A DNA stretch of 64,000 nucleotides from Treponema sp. GTDB taxonomy: Bacteria > Spirochaetota > Spirochaetia > Treponematales > Treponemataceae. Where the stretch lies: the NCBI GenBank assembly GCA_017553635.1, contig JAFZKN010000007.1:248001-312000 (forward strand). Reading direction: 5' to 3'. The position numbers and the translations under genes were made by a program. The notes beneath the pieces are model-generated. The model was given only the letters and a program-made list of their open reading frames with translations, made no database searches and was not told the DNA's origin. This document shows, piece by piece, positions 54,835 to 63,388 of the stretch (within the stretch, counting starts at the first letter, position 1; every line of letters starts with the position of its first letter).

Positions 54835-56132
54835 TTAGTCCCCGGTATTAATTCCAAAATTTCTTTAATAGGCATACAGATATCGTTTACTTCAAGTGAA
54901 CGTTCTGCCTTTAAGATTTCTTCTGCACATTTTTTCATTGCTGGATAACTTGCACGAAGCATGTGGTTTGCATAAATGATTATGTTAGCGCCCCATTCTG
55001 CGAGTTCTTTTTCTGTAAACTGATTGTAAGTTGTCGGAACAAGAACAATAGGAATATTTTTATATTCAGCACGGAATTTCTGACAGAACTCTTTAATATC
55101 CATTCCGCTTTTATCTTTAGAATGAATCATAACTCCGTCTGCACCTGCACGAACTGCAGCGAATGCCTTTGCAATTGCTTCATCAACTGTATAACCTGCA
55201 ATAATTTCTTCGATGCGGGCGATAATCATAAAGTCTTTTGTTACCTGTGCTTTTTTTCCGGCAGCAATTTTTTCGCAGAACTCTTCTTCTGTTGCAAGAA
55301 CCTGCTTTGCTTCTGTTCCGAAAAGAGAATTCTTTTTAAGACCTTTTTTGTCTTCAATAATAACTGCGCTTACACCGTTGCGTTCAAGAGTTCTTACGGT
55401 AAATACAAAGTGTTCTGGAATATCACCTGTGTCACCGTCATAAATAATCGGTTTAGTTGTACATTCAAGAATATCTGTAAGAGACTGCATGCGTGTTGTA
55501 AGGTCAACAGCTTCGATATCCGGTTTTCCTTTTGAAGTTGAATCTGTCAAAGAAGAAGACCACATTCCGTCAAAGCGGTGGATTCCATCTTCTTTTTCGA
55601 TTTCTGCATTTTCTACGATAAGACCACTCAAACCGCTGTGTGCTTCCATAATACGAACAATAGGTTTTGCAGCAATAAGACGGCGGAGAGTTGCGCGTCG
55701 TACATCCGGAGTAGTTCCGATGCTTGATGCATTTTCTGCAAGGGCAGTAGAATTAATTCCCTGAGTATAAGGAATTTCTACAACCTGTCCACCCCACTCT
55801 TTCATTACTTCAAAAACTTCATCGCGGATGTGATTAAGATAATTTGTCTTCCAGTCATCCCCGTGAATAATATAATCCGGTTTTAATTTTTTAAGATTAG
55901 GAACATAGCTCCAGTCTTCCTGAGGAATTACCTTTGCAACGCCCTTTATATTTTCTACAACTGTCTTTCTCTGGTCATAAGTAAGGTAAGGCAGACGCTT
56001 GTGCGACACAATGGCACTGTCTGTTAAAAGACCTACTGTAAGTTCTCCGAGTTTTGCACCTTCATTAATGATATTAATGATTCCAGGGTGAATGATATCT
56101 CCTGTGATTCCAAGGTAAACTGTCTTACTCAT
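54831..56132 (-). CDS. pepM: Phosphoenolpyruvate mutase with N-terminal nucleotidyltransferase domain
   Basis: 433 residues. Residues 1-135 are a HIGH-type cytidylyltransferase fold (LGITGDIIHPGIINII, then YDQRKTVVENIKGV). From 140 is the isocitrate-lyase-like PEP mutase with YDGDTGD and the diagnostic EDKKGLKKNS, which separates mutases from lyases. It interconverts PEP and phosphonopyruvate, the entry to C-P bond synthesis. GGAG lies 8 nt before the ATG. With PntC downstream the operon carries two different nucleotidyltransferase folds. Confidence 0.95.
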   Translation of the reverse strand: MSKTVYLGITGDIIHPGIINIINEGAKLGELTVGLLTDSAIVSHKRLPYLTYDQRKTVVENIKGVAKVIPQEDWSYVPNLKKLKPDYIIHGDDWKTNYLNHIRDEVFEVMKEWGGQVVEIPYTQGINSTALAENASSIGTTPDVRRATLRRLIAAKPIVRIMEAHSGLSGLIVENAEIEKEDGIHRFDGMWSSSLTDSTSKGKPDIEAVDLTTRMQSLTDILECTTKPIIYDGDTGDIPEHFVFTVRTLERNGVSAVIIEDKKGLKKNSLFGTEAKQVLATEEEFCEKIAAGKKAQVTKDFMIIARIEEIIAGYTVDEAIAKAFAAVRAGADGVMIHSKDKSGMDIKEFCQKFRAEYKNIPIVLVPTTYNQFTEKELAEWGANIIIYANHMLRASYPAMKKCAEEILKAERSLEVNDICMPIKEILELIPGTK

Positions 56133-56200
56133 CCCAACTTCTCCTTTCTCTTATTTATTCCTGCTTCAATTCCAAGTATTCAACGAAGCTATAATACTCC

Positions 56201-56229
56201 ATTTTATCTCATTTTAAAATTATTAACAA
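56201..56229 (-). promoter_or_regulatory. Promoter of the phosphonate operon
   Basis: Minus-strand TTGTTA (56224-56229), 17-nt spacer, TAAAAT (56201-56206); about 60 nt of leader before pepM. Confidence 0.6.
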
Positions 56230-56315
56230 CCGTATAAAAATCCCTTTTTTTTCTTGCTAAAAATTAAATTTATCAGTACTTTTTATACTGTTACCAAAAG
56301 TACAGGAGGTTCAAT

Positions 56316-57236
56316 ATGGACAAACAGTTAATCAGAAAATTTTCGGTTCTGGGCGTAGTCTCATTGATTATTCTTGGAATCATCCTTAATTCATTCACGG
56401 TAATTTCTCCAAATGAACGTGGTGTAAAAGTCACACTCGGTCAGGTAGAAGGAGATGTTCTCCAGCCAGGCATGCAGTTTCATGCGCCATTCATAACGAG
56501 AATTCGCAAATTCCGTCTTGAACCAAAAACATATGAAGTTTCATTTTCATGTGGAAGTGACGGCGCAATTACAAAGGACATGCAGACTGTTGGAAGTACA
56601 GTTGCAGTCCGCTATGTATATGATGAACACCGCATAATGGATATTGTTACACGTTATCTTAATGACGCTGTAATTCAGAGCGCGATGAGAGATAACGTAA
56701 AGGCTTCGCTAAAGGAGACAGTAGGTCAGTATTCAATTTATGACCTTGTTGAAAAGCAGAATGAAGTAACTGGAAAAGTTGCTCAGGCAATGCTTACACG
56801 TATGGCAGATTATCCGATTGATATAAGCCAGACAACAATTACTAACTGGGACTGGTCAGATGACTTTGACAAACAGATTAAAGAAACAGCAAACCGTGCT
56901 CAGGAAGTAAAAAAAGCTGAACAGGACTTAAAGCTTGCAGAGCAGCAGGCACAGAAACAGGTAAAAGAAGCCGAAGCAAAAAAAGCCGCTGCTGAACAGG
57001 AAGCCGAAGCTGAACTTATCAAAGCACAGAAAGCTGCAGAAGCAAAAAGAGTCGAAGCTGATGCCCTTGCATATTACAACGCAAAAGTTGCACAGAACTA
57101 TCAGGTTGAAATTCGTCTTAAAGAACTTGAAATCCAGCTTGAAAGAGCAAAACGCTGGGACGGTCGACAGGTTCCAGAATATGTTCCGCTTACTGCAGCC
57201 GGTGGAATTGTAAATCTTCCTGCTGCCAAAGAATAA
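56316..57236 (+). CDS. SPFH/prohibitin-family membrane protein
   Basis: 306 residues. One N-terminal membrane helix (about 10-30), then the SPFH/band-7 domain (VVSPNERGVKVTLGQVEG-like opening, FITRIRKFRLEPKTYEVS). A long coiled coil rich in Ala/Glu/Lys occupies about 195-265. It resembles prohibitin and HflC proteins, which form membrane rings and scaffold proteases, but no hflK or ftsH is adjacent. A classic AGGAGG is 6 nt before the ATG. TATACT at 56284 could be the -10. Confidence 0.9.
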   Translation: MDKQLIRKFSVLGVVSLIILGIILNSFTVISPNERGVKVTLGQVEGDVLQPGMQFHAPFITRIRKFRLEPKTYEVSFSCGSDGAITKDMQTVGSTVAVRYVYDEHRIMDIVTRYLNDAVIQSAMRDNVKASLKETVGQYSIYDLVEKQNEVTGKVAQAMLTRMADYPIDISQTTITNWDWSDDFDKQIKETANRAQEVKKAEQDLKLAEQQAQKQVKEAEAKKAAAEQEAEAELIKAQKAAEAKRVEADALAYYNAKVAQNYQVEIRLKELEIQLERAKRWDGRQVPEYVPLTAAGGIVNLPAAKE

Positions 57237-57245
57237 ACTTTCTTA

Positions 57246-57279
57246 AAAAACGGCGCGAGTATTTACTTGCGCCGTTTTT
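57246..57279. terminator. Bidirectional intrinsic terminator
   Basis: AACGGCGC-(G)-AGT-ATTT-ACT-(T)-GCGCCGTT stem with T-runs on both sides. It serves the SPFH gene on plus and the EamA gene on minus, whose stop abuts it. Confidence 0.92.
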
Positions 57280-58206
57280 TTATACCTTTTTCCTTTTTAT
57301 TATATCCCAAACCTGCGAAAGCACAATTGCAAAAAACATAAGGACACAACCGCATCCTTCTCGTACCGTTAACCTCTCCCCAATAATAATTGCACTTGTA
57401 ATCACCGCAAAAACAGATTCCATGCACATGATAAGAGATGCAATCGTTGCCTCACAGTATTTCTGTCCGACAATCTGAAGTGTATATGCAATTCCACAAC
57501 TTAGAATTCCAGAATACAGAATAGGGAATGCAGCAGCCTTTACCGATTTCCATTCAGGGCTGTCAAACACAAACATCAGTATGCATGATATTATTCCGGC
57601 TGTAAAAAATTCAACACAGGAAAGTTTAACACCATCACAAACTGCAGAAAACCTTTCTATAAGAAGAATTTGCAGACAGAAAAAAATTGAACAAACAAAA
57701 GTAAGAACATCACCTTTATTGAGAGAATCAAAACTGTTTGTCTTGAATGAAAGAAAATACAACCCTATAAATCCCGACAAAACACAAATCCATGTTACAA
57801 AAGGATATTTCTTTTTCAAAAACATAACTCCGGCAACTGGAACGAAAAACATGTATGAAGCAGTGATAAAAGCAATTTTTCCTGGAGTCGAATAATAAAA
57901 AGCAAACTGCTGAAAATTAGTTGCTATGCAAAGAACAAGTCCAAGTATAAATCCATAAACAACCGTCCTTCTGTTTTCAATTTTGCGCTCTGCTTTTTGA
58001 ACCGGTGAAAAATCTTTAACTTGAATCCGTTCTTTTATCAGAATTATAGGAAGCAGAAAACATGCACCAAGCATTGTCCTAACTCCCATAAATGTAAATG
58101 CCTTTACATTTTCCATTCCGATACTTTGAGAAACAAAAGAACTTCCCCAGATTATTGCTGTGATTATTAAATACAGTATTCCCTTAAACTGAGTTTTTCC
58201 AGACAC
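57280..58206 (-). CDS. DMT-superfamily (EamA) transporter
   Basis: About 308 residues with ten hydrophobic segments in two EamA repeats. The first opens IIWGSSFVSQSIGMENV; the second ends before VREGCGCVLMFFAIVLSQ. The start is assigned to GTG at 58206, 8 nt after AAGGTGG; a GTG at 58218 is possible but sits on top of that site. Substrate unknown; the family exports amino acids, nucleotides and drugs. It follows the MFS gene closely, so a two-transporter operon is likely. Confidence 0.88.
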   Translation of the reverse strand: MSGKTQFKGILYLIITAIIWGSSFVSQSIGMENVKAFTFMGVRTMLGACFLLPIILIKERIQVKDFSPVQKAERKIENRRTVVYGFILGLVLCIATNFQQFAFYYSTPGKIAFITASYMFFVPVAGVMFLKKKYPFVTWICVLSGFIGLYFLSFKTNSFDSLNKGDVLTFVCSIFFCLQILLIERFSAVCDGVKLSCVEFFTAGIISCILMFVFDSPEWKSVKAAAFPILYSGILSCGIAYTLQIVGQKYCEATIASLIMCMESVFAVITSAIIIGERLTVREGCGCVLMFFAIVLSQVWDIIKRKKV

Positions 58207-58235
58207 TTGATTTTCCACCTTTCTGTCATTCTATT

Positions 58236-59342
58236 CTACCAGCGTTCAAAAAACAATCCCGCAATCGGCGAGAATATAATCATAATACATGAAAAAGTAA
58301 ACGAGTCAATTGATACAAGAGTTGCCCTCTGATCCGACGGAAACATTTCCTGAAGTCTTGCATTCGTTCTAATCTGAAGTGCATCATCAGCAAGTGCAGA
58401 AAGGAATCCTCCAAATGTCATCAATAAATACAGACCCGAGTGTTCCATCATAATGCCCAAAAGAATTACAAGAGTCGAAATAATAAATATTATCCTGTAT
58501 TTCATATTTTTGACACAAAGAATCAGTTTTGCACCCAGTACACCTCCTGTCTGCATAAAAAGAAGACAAAATCCCAAAGCCCATTTAGGAGTTCCTGCTG
58601 CTGAAAGCTTTGCCTGTAGAAAAAACAAAAGAAGAATATCCATTGCTCCTACAAATGAGTTTGCAAACATCATTACAAGAGCACGACGCGCTTCTCGAAA
58701 AAACATAAAACTTTTCTTAAAGCATTCTAAAATTTCTTTCATTACATTACGTCTACCCGCTTCTGCAGAAGAAAATACCGGTTCTGTAATTCTTACTTCA
58801 ACAAGTCCAGCAAGAATTACAAACTGAATAAGTGAAAAAACAATACCTGCTGAATAGGCAATTCTATAACCTAAAACAAGCGAAAGCCCCGCAGTTAAAG
58901 TAGAAACACCTTCACAAGTACGATAAATAATCGATTGATTTGAAGCATATTTTTCAAATCTGTCTTCCTGCCCGACTGACTTTAAAGAATCATAAGCCAG
59001 TGCATCACCTGAGCCGGATGCAAAATTATAATTCAATGCATGAAAAGCAATTGAAAGACACACGAGAGCAAAATTGTTCGAAAACACCATAATGATGTCA
59101 CCGATTATTCTCATAAAACATGAAATAATCAGAGTTTTTTTTCGTCCAAAAACATCAGCAAGAACTCCAGAAGGAATTTCAAACACAATGCTTACAATAT
59201 GAAAAACCGTTTCTGCAAAACCAATCTGAGCAAGTGAAAAACCTCTAGCTGCCAGAATCGCAACCCACGCACCCGAAAGAGAAATCTCTCCAAATATACT
59301 GGATGAATATAATCTGTTAATCTGTTTCTTAATATCAAACAT
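58236..59342 (-). CDS. MFS transporter
   Basis: 368 residues, 11-12 hydrophobic segments; the MFS loop motif reads GVLADVFGRKKTL after helix 2. It is shorter than the usual 400 residues but has no break. Substrate unknown. AAGGGG lies 9 nt before the ATG. The 250-nt region upstream to the gpmI terminator has no gene that I can support, and no clear promoter. Confidence 0.88.
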   Translation of the reverse strand: MFDIKKQINRLYSSSIFGEISLSGAWVAILAARGFSLAQIGFAETVFHIVSIVFEIPSGVLADVFGRKKTLIISCFMRIIGDIIMVFSNNFALVCLSIAFHALNYNFASGSGDALAYDSLKSVGQEDRFEKYASNQSIIYRTCEGVSTLTAGLSLVLGYRIAYSAGIVFSLIQFVILAGLVEVRITEPVFSSAEAGRRNVMKEILECFKKSFMFFREARRALVMMFANSFVGAMDILLLFFLQAKLSAAGTPKWALGFCLLFMQTGGVLGAKLILCVKNMKYRIIFIISTLVILLGIMMEHSGLYLLMTFGGFLSALADDALQIRTNARLQEMFPSDQRATLVSIDSFTFSCIMIIFSPIAGLFFERW

Positions 59343-59595
59343 ATAAAGCCGCCCCTTATCGGCTGAAAAAAATAGTTACAGACACAAAATAAGTCTGCGC
59401 AACAAACTGATAAGGGAATGAAAGTTTTTTTTGTTTCTGGATTTTTTATAAAGATGAATTTTTGAAAAACCGCAGTTTTTTGAAAAAGACCCACTACCCC
59501 TATCTGATGATAGAGAGTGATCCTGTTGATAAAAATAAAACTGGTGTTTTCCACATAATGAGTTTATGTTAGTATATTATTTTTTTTCTGTCAAT
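59343..59595. other. Non-coding stretch upstream of the MFS gene
   Basis: Between the MFS start and the gpmI terminator. AT-rich, with long T and A runs. A short CTATCATCAGATAG inverted repeat (59499-59512) is the only structure noticed. A 120-codon minus frame across it overlaps the MFS gene in another phase and looks like chance. Confidence 0.4.
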
Positions 59596-59634
59596 AAAAA
59601 ACTGCGCCATCTGTAAAGCAAGACAGCGCAGTTT
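59596..59634 (-). terminator. Intrinsic terminator of gpmI
   Basis: AAACTGCGC / GCGCAGTTT 9-bp stem with an inner CTGT/ACAG helix, then a T-run on the minus strand, 45 nt after the gpmI stop. Confidence 0.9.
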
Positions 59635-59678
59635 CATTCACTCAAAACTCTAAACGAGTCAGGTAAAACAGAACATAT

Positions 59679-61343
59679 TTATTTTAAGTTTACCATTGAC
59701 TTATCATAATCAGCAGGTGGAACATAACCCATTAAGTTCATCAAAGTTGCAGGCCAAGAAGAGATTCCAAGACCGTCGTTTAACTTAGTATTGTCGTATT
59801 CACCTTTGTATTCAGGGTCGTAGATGATTCCAGGAACAGGGTTCAAGCTGTGAGAAGTTTTTGCTTTTGGTTCTCCGTCTGCATCCTTCTTTACGCTGCC
59901 GTCCTTTCCGTGCTCGTACATATCATCAGAGTTTCCGTGGTCTGCTGTAAGACAGAGGATACCACCAGCTTCTTCAATTGCTGCCTTAAGACGTCCGAGC
60001 TGAAGATCCATTCCTTCCATAGAGCAGACTACTGCGTTGAATACACCAGTGTGTCCAACCATATCACCGTTAGGGAAGTTGAGACGGATGTGATCATACT
60101 TACCGCTCTTAATTGCTTCGATTACTTTGTCTGTAATTTCTGCACACTTCATCCATGGGCGCTGTTCAAATGGAACTACGTCAGATGGAACTTCGATATA
60201 ATCTTCGAGCTTTTCGTCGAACTTACCCTGCTTGTTTCCGTTAAAGAAGTAGGTTACATGTCCGTACTTCTGTGTTTCAGAAATTGCCAAAAGCTTTACG
60301 CCTGTTTTTGTAAGATATTCACCCATTGTGCGGTCGATGCTTGGTGGGTTTACAAGGTACTGGGAAGGAACGTGAGCGTCTCCGTCGTATTCCATCATTC
60401 CGGCATATTCAACAGCTGGAACGCGTACACGGTCAAACGGAAGATCTCCGCCGGCAGGTGTTTCAAATGCGCGTGTCATTTCGAGGGCACGGTCACCGCG
60501 GAAGTTAAAGTAGATAACACTGTCGCCGTCTTCAATTGTTCCAACAGGCTTTCCGTCCTTTTCGATTACGAACTCATGCATATCCTGGTCAAGAACTCCA
60601 GGGATTTCTGCACGGTATGTTTCAATTGCTTTTGTTGCAGATTCAAACTTGCGGCCTTCTCCAAGTACGTGAGCTTTCCAACCGCGTTCTACCATGCTCC
60701 AATCTGCATTGTATCGGTCCATAGTCATATACATACGTCCACCACCGGATGCAATCTGGTAATCAACTCCTTCAAAGCCTGCAAGGAATTCTTCGAGTGG
60801 AGTGATGTAATTTAAAGCAGATGTAGGGTCTACGTCACGACCGTCAAGAAGTGCGTGAACGCGGAGCTTTTTAACTCCGTCTTTAGAAGCCTGTGTAATC
60901 ATTGCTTTAAGATGGTCGATGTGAGAGTGAACGTTTCCGTCAGAAACCAATCCGATAAAGTGGAGTGTGCTTCCCTTATCGTTTACGTTTTTAACAAGCT
61001 TTTTCCATGTGTCTGCAGCAAACATAGAACCGTTTGCAATAGATTCACCAACAAGCTTTGCACCCTGAGCAAATACGCGGCCACAACCCATTGCGTTGTG
61101 ACCAACCTCAGAGTTACCCATATCATCATCACTTGGAAGACCAACAGCAGTTCCGTGTGCCTTAAGCTGTGTGTGAGGGCAGTTTGCAGTAAACCAGTCG
61201 AGGTACTTCATTCGGCTTGCTTTTACTGCGTCACCTTCTTCATATTTTCCATATCCAACGCCGTCCATGATTACGAGGACAACAGGACCACGACGACCCT
61301 TCCAGGCAGGGTTCTTTTCCAATGCGTGCATTGTTTCTGACAT
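59679..61343 (-). CDS. gpmI: 2,3-bisphosphoglycerate-independent phosphoglycerate mutase
   Basis: 554 residues, alkaline-phosphatase fold. The catalytic Ser is in DMGNSEVGHN and metal ligands in VLVIMDGVGYG, LRVHALLDGRDVDPTS, LNFPNGDMVGHTG and LTADHGNSDDM. Interconverts 3- and 2-phosphoglycerate in glycolysis and gluconeogenesis with Mn/Mg, without a cofactor. Codon use is more GC-rich in third position than the neighbouring transporters, as expected for a highly expressed gene. AAGGAG precedes the ATG. It is in its own transcription unit. Confidence 0.97.
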   Translation of the reverse strand: MSETMHALEKNPAWKGRRGPVVLVIMDGVGYGKYEEGDAVKASRMKYLDWFTANCPHTQLKAHGTAVGLPSDDDMGNSEVGHNAMGCGRVFAQGAKLVGESIANGSMFAADTWKKLVKNVNDKGSTLHFIGLVSDGNVHSHIDHLKAMITQASKDGVKKLRVHALLDGRDVDPTSALNYITPLEEFLAGFEGVDYQIASGGGRMYMTMDRYNADWSMVERGWKAHVLGEGRKFESATKAIETYRAEIPGVLDQDMHEFVIEKDGKPVGTIEDGDSVIYFNFRGDRALEMTRAFETPAGGDLPFDRVRVPAVEYAGMMEYDGDAHVPSQYLVNPPSIDRTMGEYLTKTGVKLLAISETQKYGHVTYFFNGNKQGKFDEKLEDYIEVPSDVVPFEQRPWMKCAEITDKVIEAIKSGKYDHIRLNFPNGDMVGHTGVFNAVVCSMEGMDLQLGRLKAAIEEAGGILCLTADHGNSDDMYEHGKDGSVKKDADGEPKAKTSHSLNPVPGIIYDPEYKGEYDNTKLNDGLGISSWPATLMNLMGYVPPADYDKSMVNLK

Positions 61344-61384
61344 ATATATTACTCCTTAAATTTATACATTTTTCATGTGCTATT

Positions 61385-61413
61385 AATATACAAAATATGA
61401 AAGTTTTTTACAA
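61385..61413 (-). promoter_or_regulatory. gpmI promoter
   Basis: TTGTAA (61408-61413), 17-nt spacer, TATATT (61385-61390) on the minus strand. A 10-bp palindrome CTTTATAAAG lies about 23 bp farther upstream. Confidence 0.65.
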
Positions 61414-61511
61414 CGCACTTATTATTGAGCTTCCGCCTTTATAAAGCGCCTCCTCCCAAAATAACACATTAATGCCATATTTTTGACACATTCCGCTCAT
61501 ACACTATAACC

Positions 61512-62024
61512 ATGAAACAGAAAAAACCACTATCAAAACCTATAACTGCCATCATTTTAACAGTACTGACCATCGTATTTATTGCAAAAATCCTTTCGGG
61601 ATGCAAATCAACCGACCCGGCATTCATATATTCAGGAGAAAAACCATATTATGTTTTTTATTCAATAAACGGAACCGACTGGAAATCCTCGGAGCCTCTT
61701 TCTGTTTTTATAGACCGAGAAGGCTGCTTCCATATTTTTGAACTTGAAAATAAAATTCATTATTCAACAGCATCAAGAACAAAATTTATAAACGAGCTTT
61801 ACATGATATGTTCAAAAAAATATTATAAAAGAATTGCCTATCTGACTGTTAACAGAAAGTCAAACCGATATGCAGTAATAGAAGACATAATTACAGATTC
61901 TACACTTTTACAGATTACAGGCTATAAAACCGAAGACGGACACTCTTATAAAAACGTCCGTCTCATCGAATCACCTGATATTGAACTTAGATTCTGTTTT
62001 GGAGATGATTTTGTTTTTGAATAA
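61512..62024 (+). CDS. Lipoprotein of unknown function
   Basis: 170 residues with a basic N-terminus, one hydrophobic stretch and a canonical lipobox LSGC (Cys31). The mature part is rich in Tyr and Lys and has alternating strands (YYVFYSINGTDWKSS, GCFHIFELENK). No family recognised. TTGACA (61483-61488) and TATAAC (61505-61510) lie just upstream, but they are too close to the ATG for a normal start at this codon. Confidence 0.75.
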   Translation: MKQKKPLSKPITAIILTVLTIVFIAKILSGCKSTDPAFIYSGEKPYYVFYSINGTDWKSSEPLSVFIDREGCFHIFELENKIHYSTASRTKFINELYMICSKKYYKRIAYLTVNRKSNRYAVIEDIITDSTLLQITGYKTEDGHSYKNVRLIESPDIELRFCFGDDFVFE

Positions 62025-62070
62025 AACCTGACCCGGGCAATTTTGTATGGAAATAAACATATAACATCTA

Positions 62071-62076
62071 TATAAT
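62071..62076 (+). promoter_or_regulatory. -10 box overlapping the leader of the 62083 gene
   Basis: Perfect TATAAT 6 nt before ATG. Here AAGGG also lies just before the ATG, so a very short leader with a ribosome binding site and a leaderless start cannot be separated. Confidence 0.35.
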
Positions 62077-62082
62077 AAGGGA

Positions 62083-63345
62083 ATGAAATACAGAATAAAC
62101 AGAAAAACACGGGTTTATTCCATTTTAACCGCATCACTTACATTTTTAGCAACAGCTGCATTATGTGCAGTCTGCATTATCCCGGAATTTAATAAAAAAA
62201 GTTCACCGGAGATTTTTGTAATTGCTTTCTGCGGTTTTATGTTTTTATCTGCAGTTTCATATTTAATTTACACTTTAATAAAACAGTTAAAAAGTTTTAT
62301 CATTCTCGATAAAGAAAATGGAATCACTTACTGCGATGGTTTTAAAACCGTTCAATTTAAACTAAAACTTGTAGAACAGCTTAACCGCGAAACATATGCT
62401 TTTACTTTTCTTACATTAAAAAATGAAAAACTCCGTCATGAAATTGTCAATTTTTCACTATTCGAAGATAAAAGTGAAATTCATACTTTTCTTATAGACA
62501 ATGTAACAGATAGATTTGGACGTCTCAAATTTAAAACAGAACAGATGATTCAGCAGGAACTTGATGCAGAAAATTTTTCTGATGAATTTACAGCACCGAC
62601 TCAATCAGATAAAAAAGCCGATGAACGAACTATAAAAAACACAAATCGCATATTAAAAAAAGATTTTAAGGTTTTTAATATACAGCCTTTTCTATTTATA
62701 ACCTTTGACATTCTGACAAATATAATTATTTTTTATGCATTTTTACACAAGAACATTCCTTTATGCATTGTGTATTTTGTTCTGCTTTTTATTTATCCTG
62801 TCTATTCTCATTTTTCAAAAATATATTCGCTCGAAGACCTGTTTTACCATTTCACCTCTTTATTTTATCTTCCTGCTATTTTGACCGCAACTACAGTCGC
62901 ACATCTGATTGATTTAAAATCTTTCTGCATAATAAGTGGTGTCCTTACTTTAATTTTCGTTCTTTTGCTTTTTTTACAGGATATAAAGAAAGGTTCAAAA
63001 ACAGATGCAGAAAAAATAATTGATTCAGTTCAGGAAGATTCATCAACATCGTTTTTTAGAAAAATTTTTATGGCAATTCTTCTTGGAACATGTCCGCTGA
63101 CTCTTATCAATGATATTTTTGACAGAAATGCAGATATCGTCCAGCAGGTTACGCCATTTTTGCAGGAGGAAATTTATTACGCAGAAGTTCCTGTAGAAAA
63201 AGATGGCGTATCAGAAAAAACTGTTTTTAAACTTCCTCTAAATTCAAAAAGCAAACTGGACGTTAATAAGCCTGTATTCTACCGATATAAAAAAGGATAT
63301 TTTAAAATATCATCAGTTTATTTTTTTAATAAAACAAAGGATTGA
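62083..63345 (+). CDS. Multi-pass membrane protein of unknown function
   Basis: 420 residues. Two N-terminal membrane helices (about 12-34 and 45-65), then a soluble domain (about 68-200, ending in a polar, charged linker). Three or four more helices span about 205-305, followed by another helix (about 325-345) and a hydrophilic C-terminal domain. No family motif recognised. It follows the lipoprotein gene by 58 nt on the same strand; a functional link is possible but unproven. Confidence 0.7.
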   Translation: MKYRINRKTRVYSILTASLTFLATAALCAVCIIPEFNKKSSPEIFVIAFCGFMFLSAVSYLIYTLIKQLKSFIILDKENGITYCDGFKTVQFKLKLVEQLNRETYAFTFLTLKNEKLRHEIVNFSLFEDKSEIHTFLIDNVTDRFGRLKFKTEQMIQQELDAENFSDEFTAPTQSDKKADERTIKNTNRILKKDFKVFNIQPFLFITFDILTNIIIFYAFLHKNIPLCIVYFVLLFIYPVYSHFSKIYSLEDLFYHFTSLFYLPAILTATTVAHLIDLKSFCIISGVLTLIFVLLLFLQDIKKGSKTDAEKIIDSVQEDSSTSFFRKIFMAILLGTCPLTLINDIFDRNADIVQQVTPFLQEEIYYAEVPVEKDGVSEKTVFKLPLNSKSKLDVNKPVFYRYKKGYFKISSVYFFNKTKD

Positions 63346-63388
63346 TTTAGAGTGCTTTATCTAATCTGTTATAAGACCGCTCTCCATT

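Noticed and set aside
54963..55535. 190-codon frame antisense to pepM
   Set aside because: Cys/Phe/Asn-rich shadow of a well-identified enzyme gene.
59192..59554. 120-codon open frame on the minus strand upstream of and overlapping the MFS gene
   Set aside because: It overlaps the MFS start region in another phase, has no ribosome binding site and an unusual composition; most likely chance in AT-rich DNA.
59850..60815. 321-codon open frame antisense to gpmI
   Set aside because: A shadow of the strongly coding gpmI frame; Cys/Phe/Val-rich composition, no start signal.
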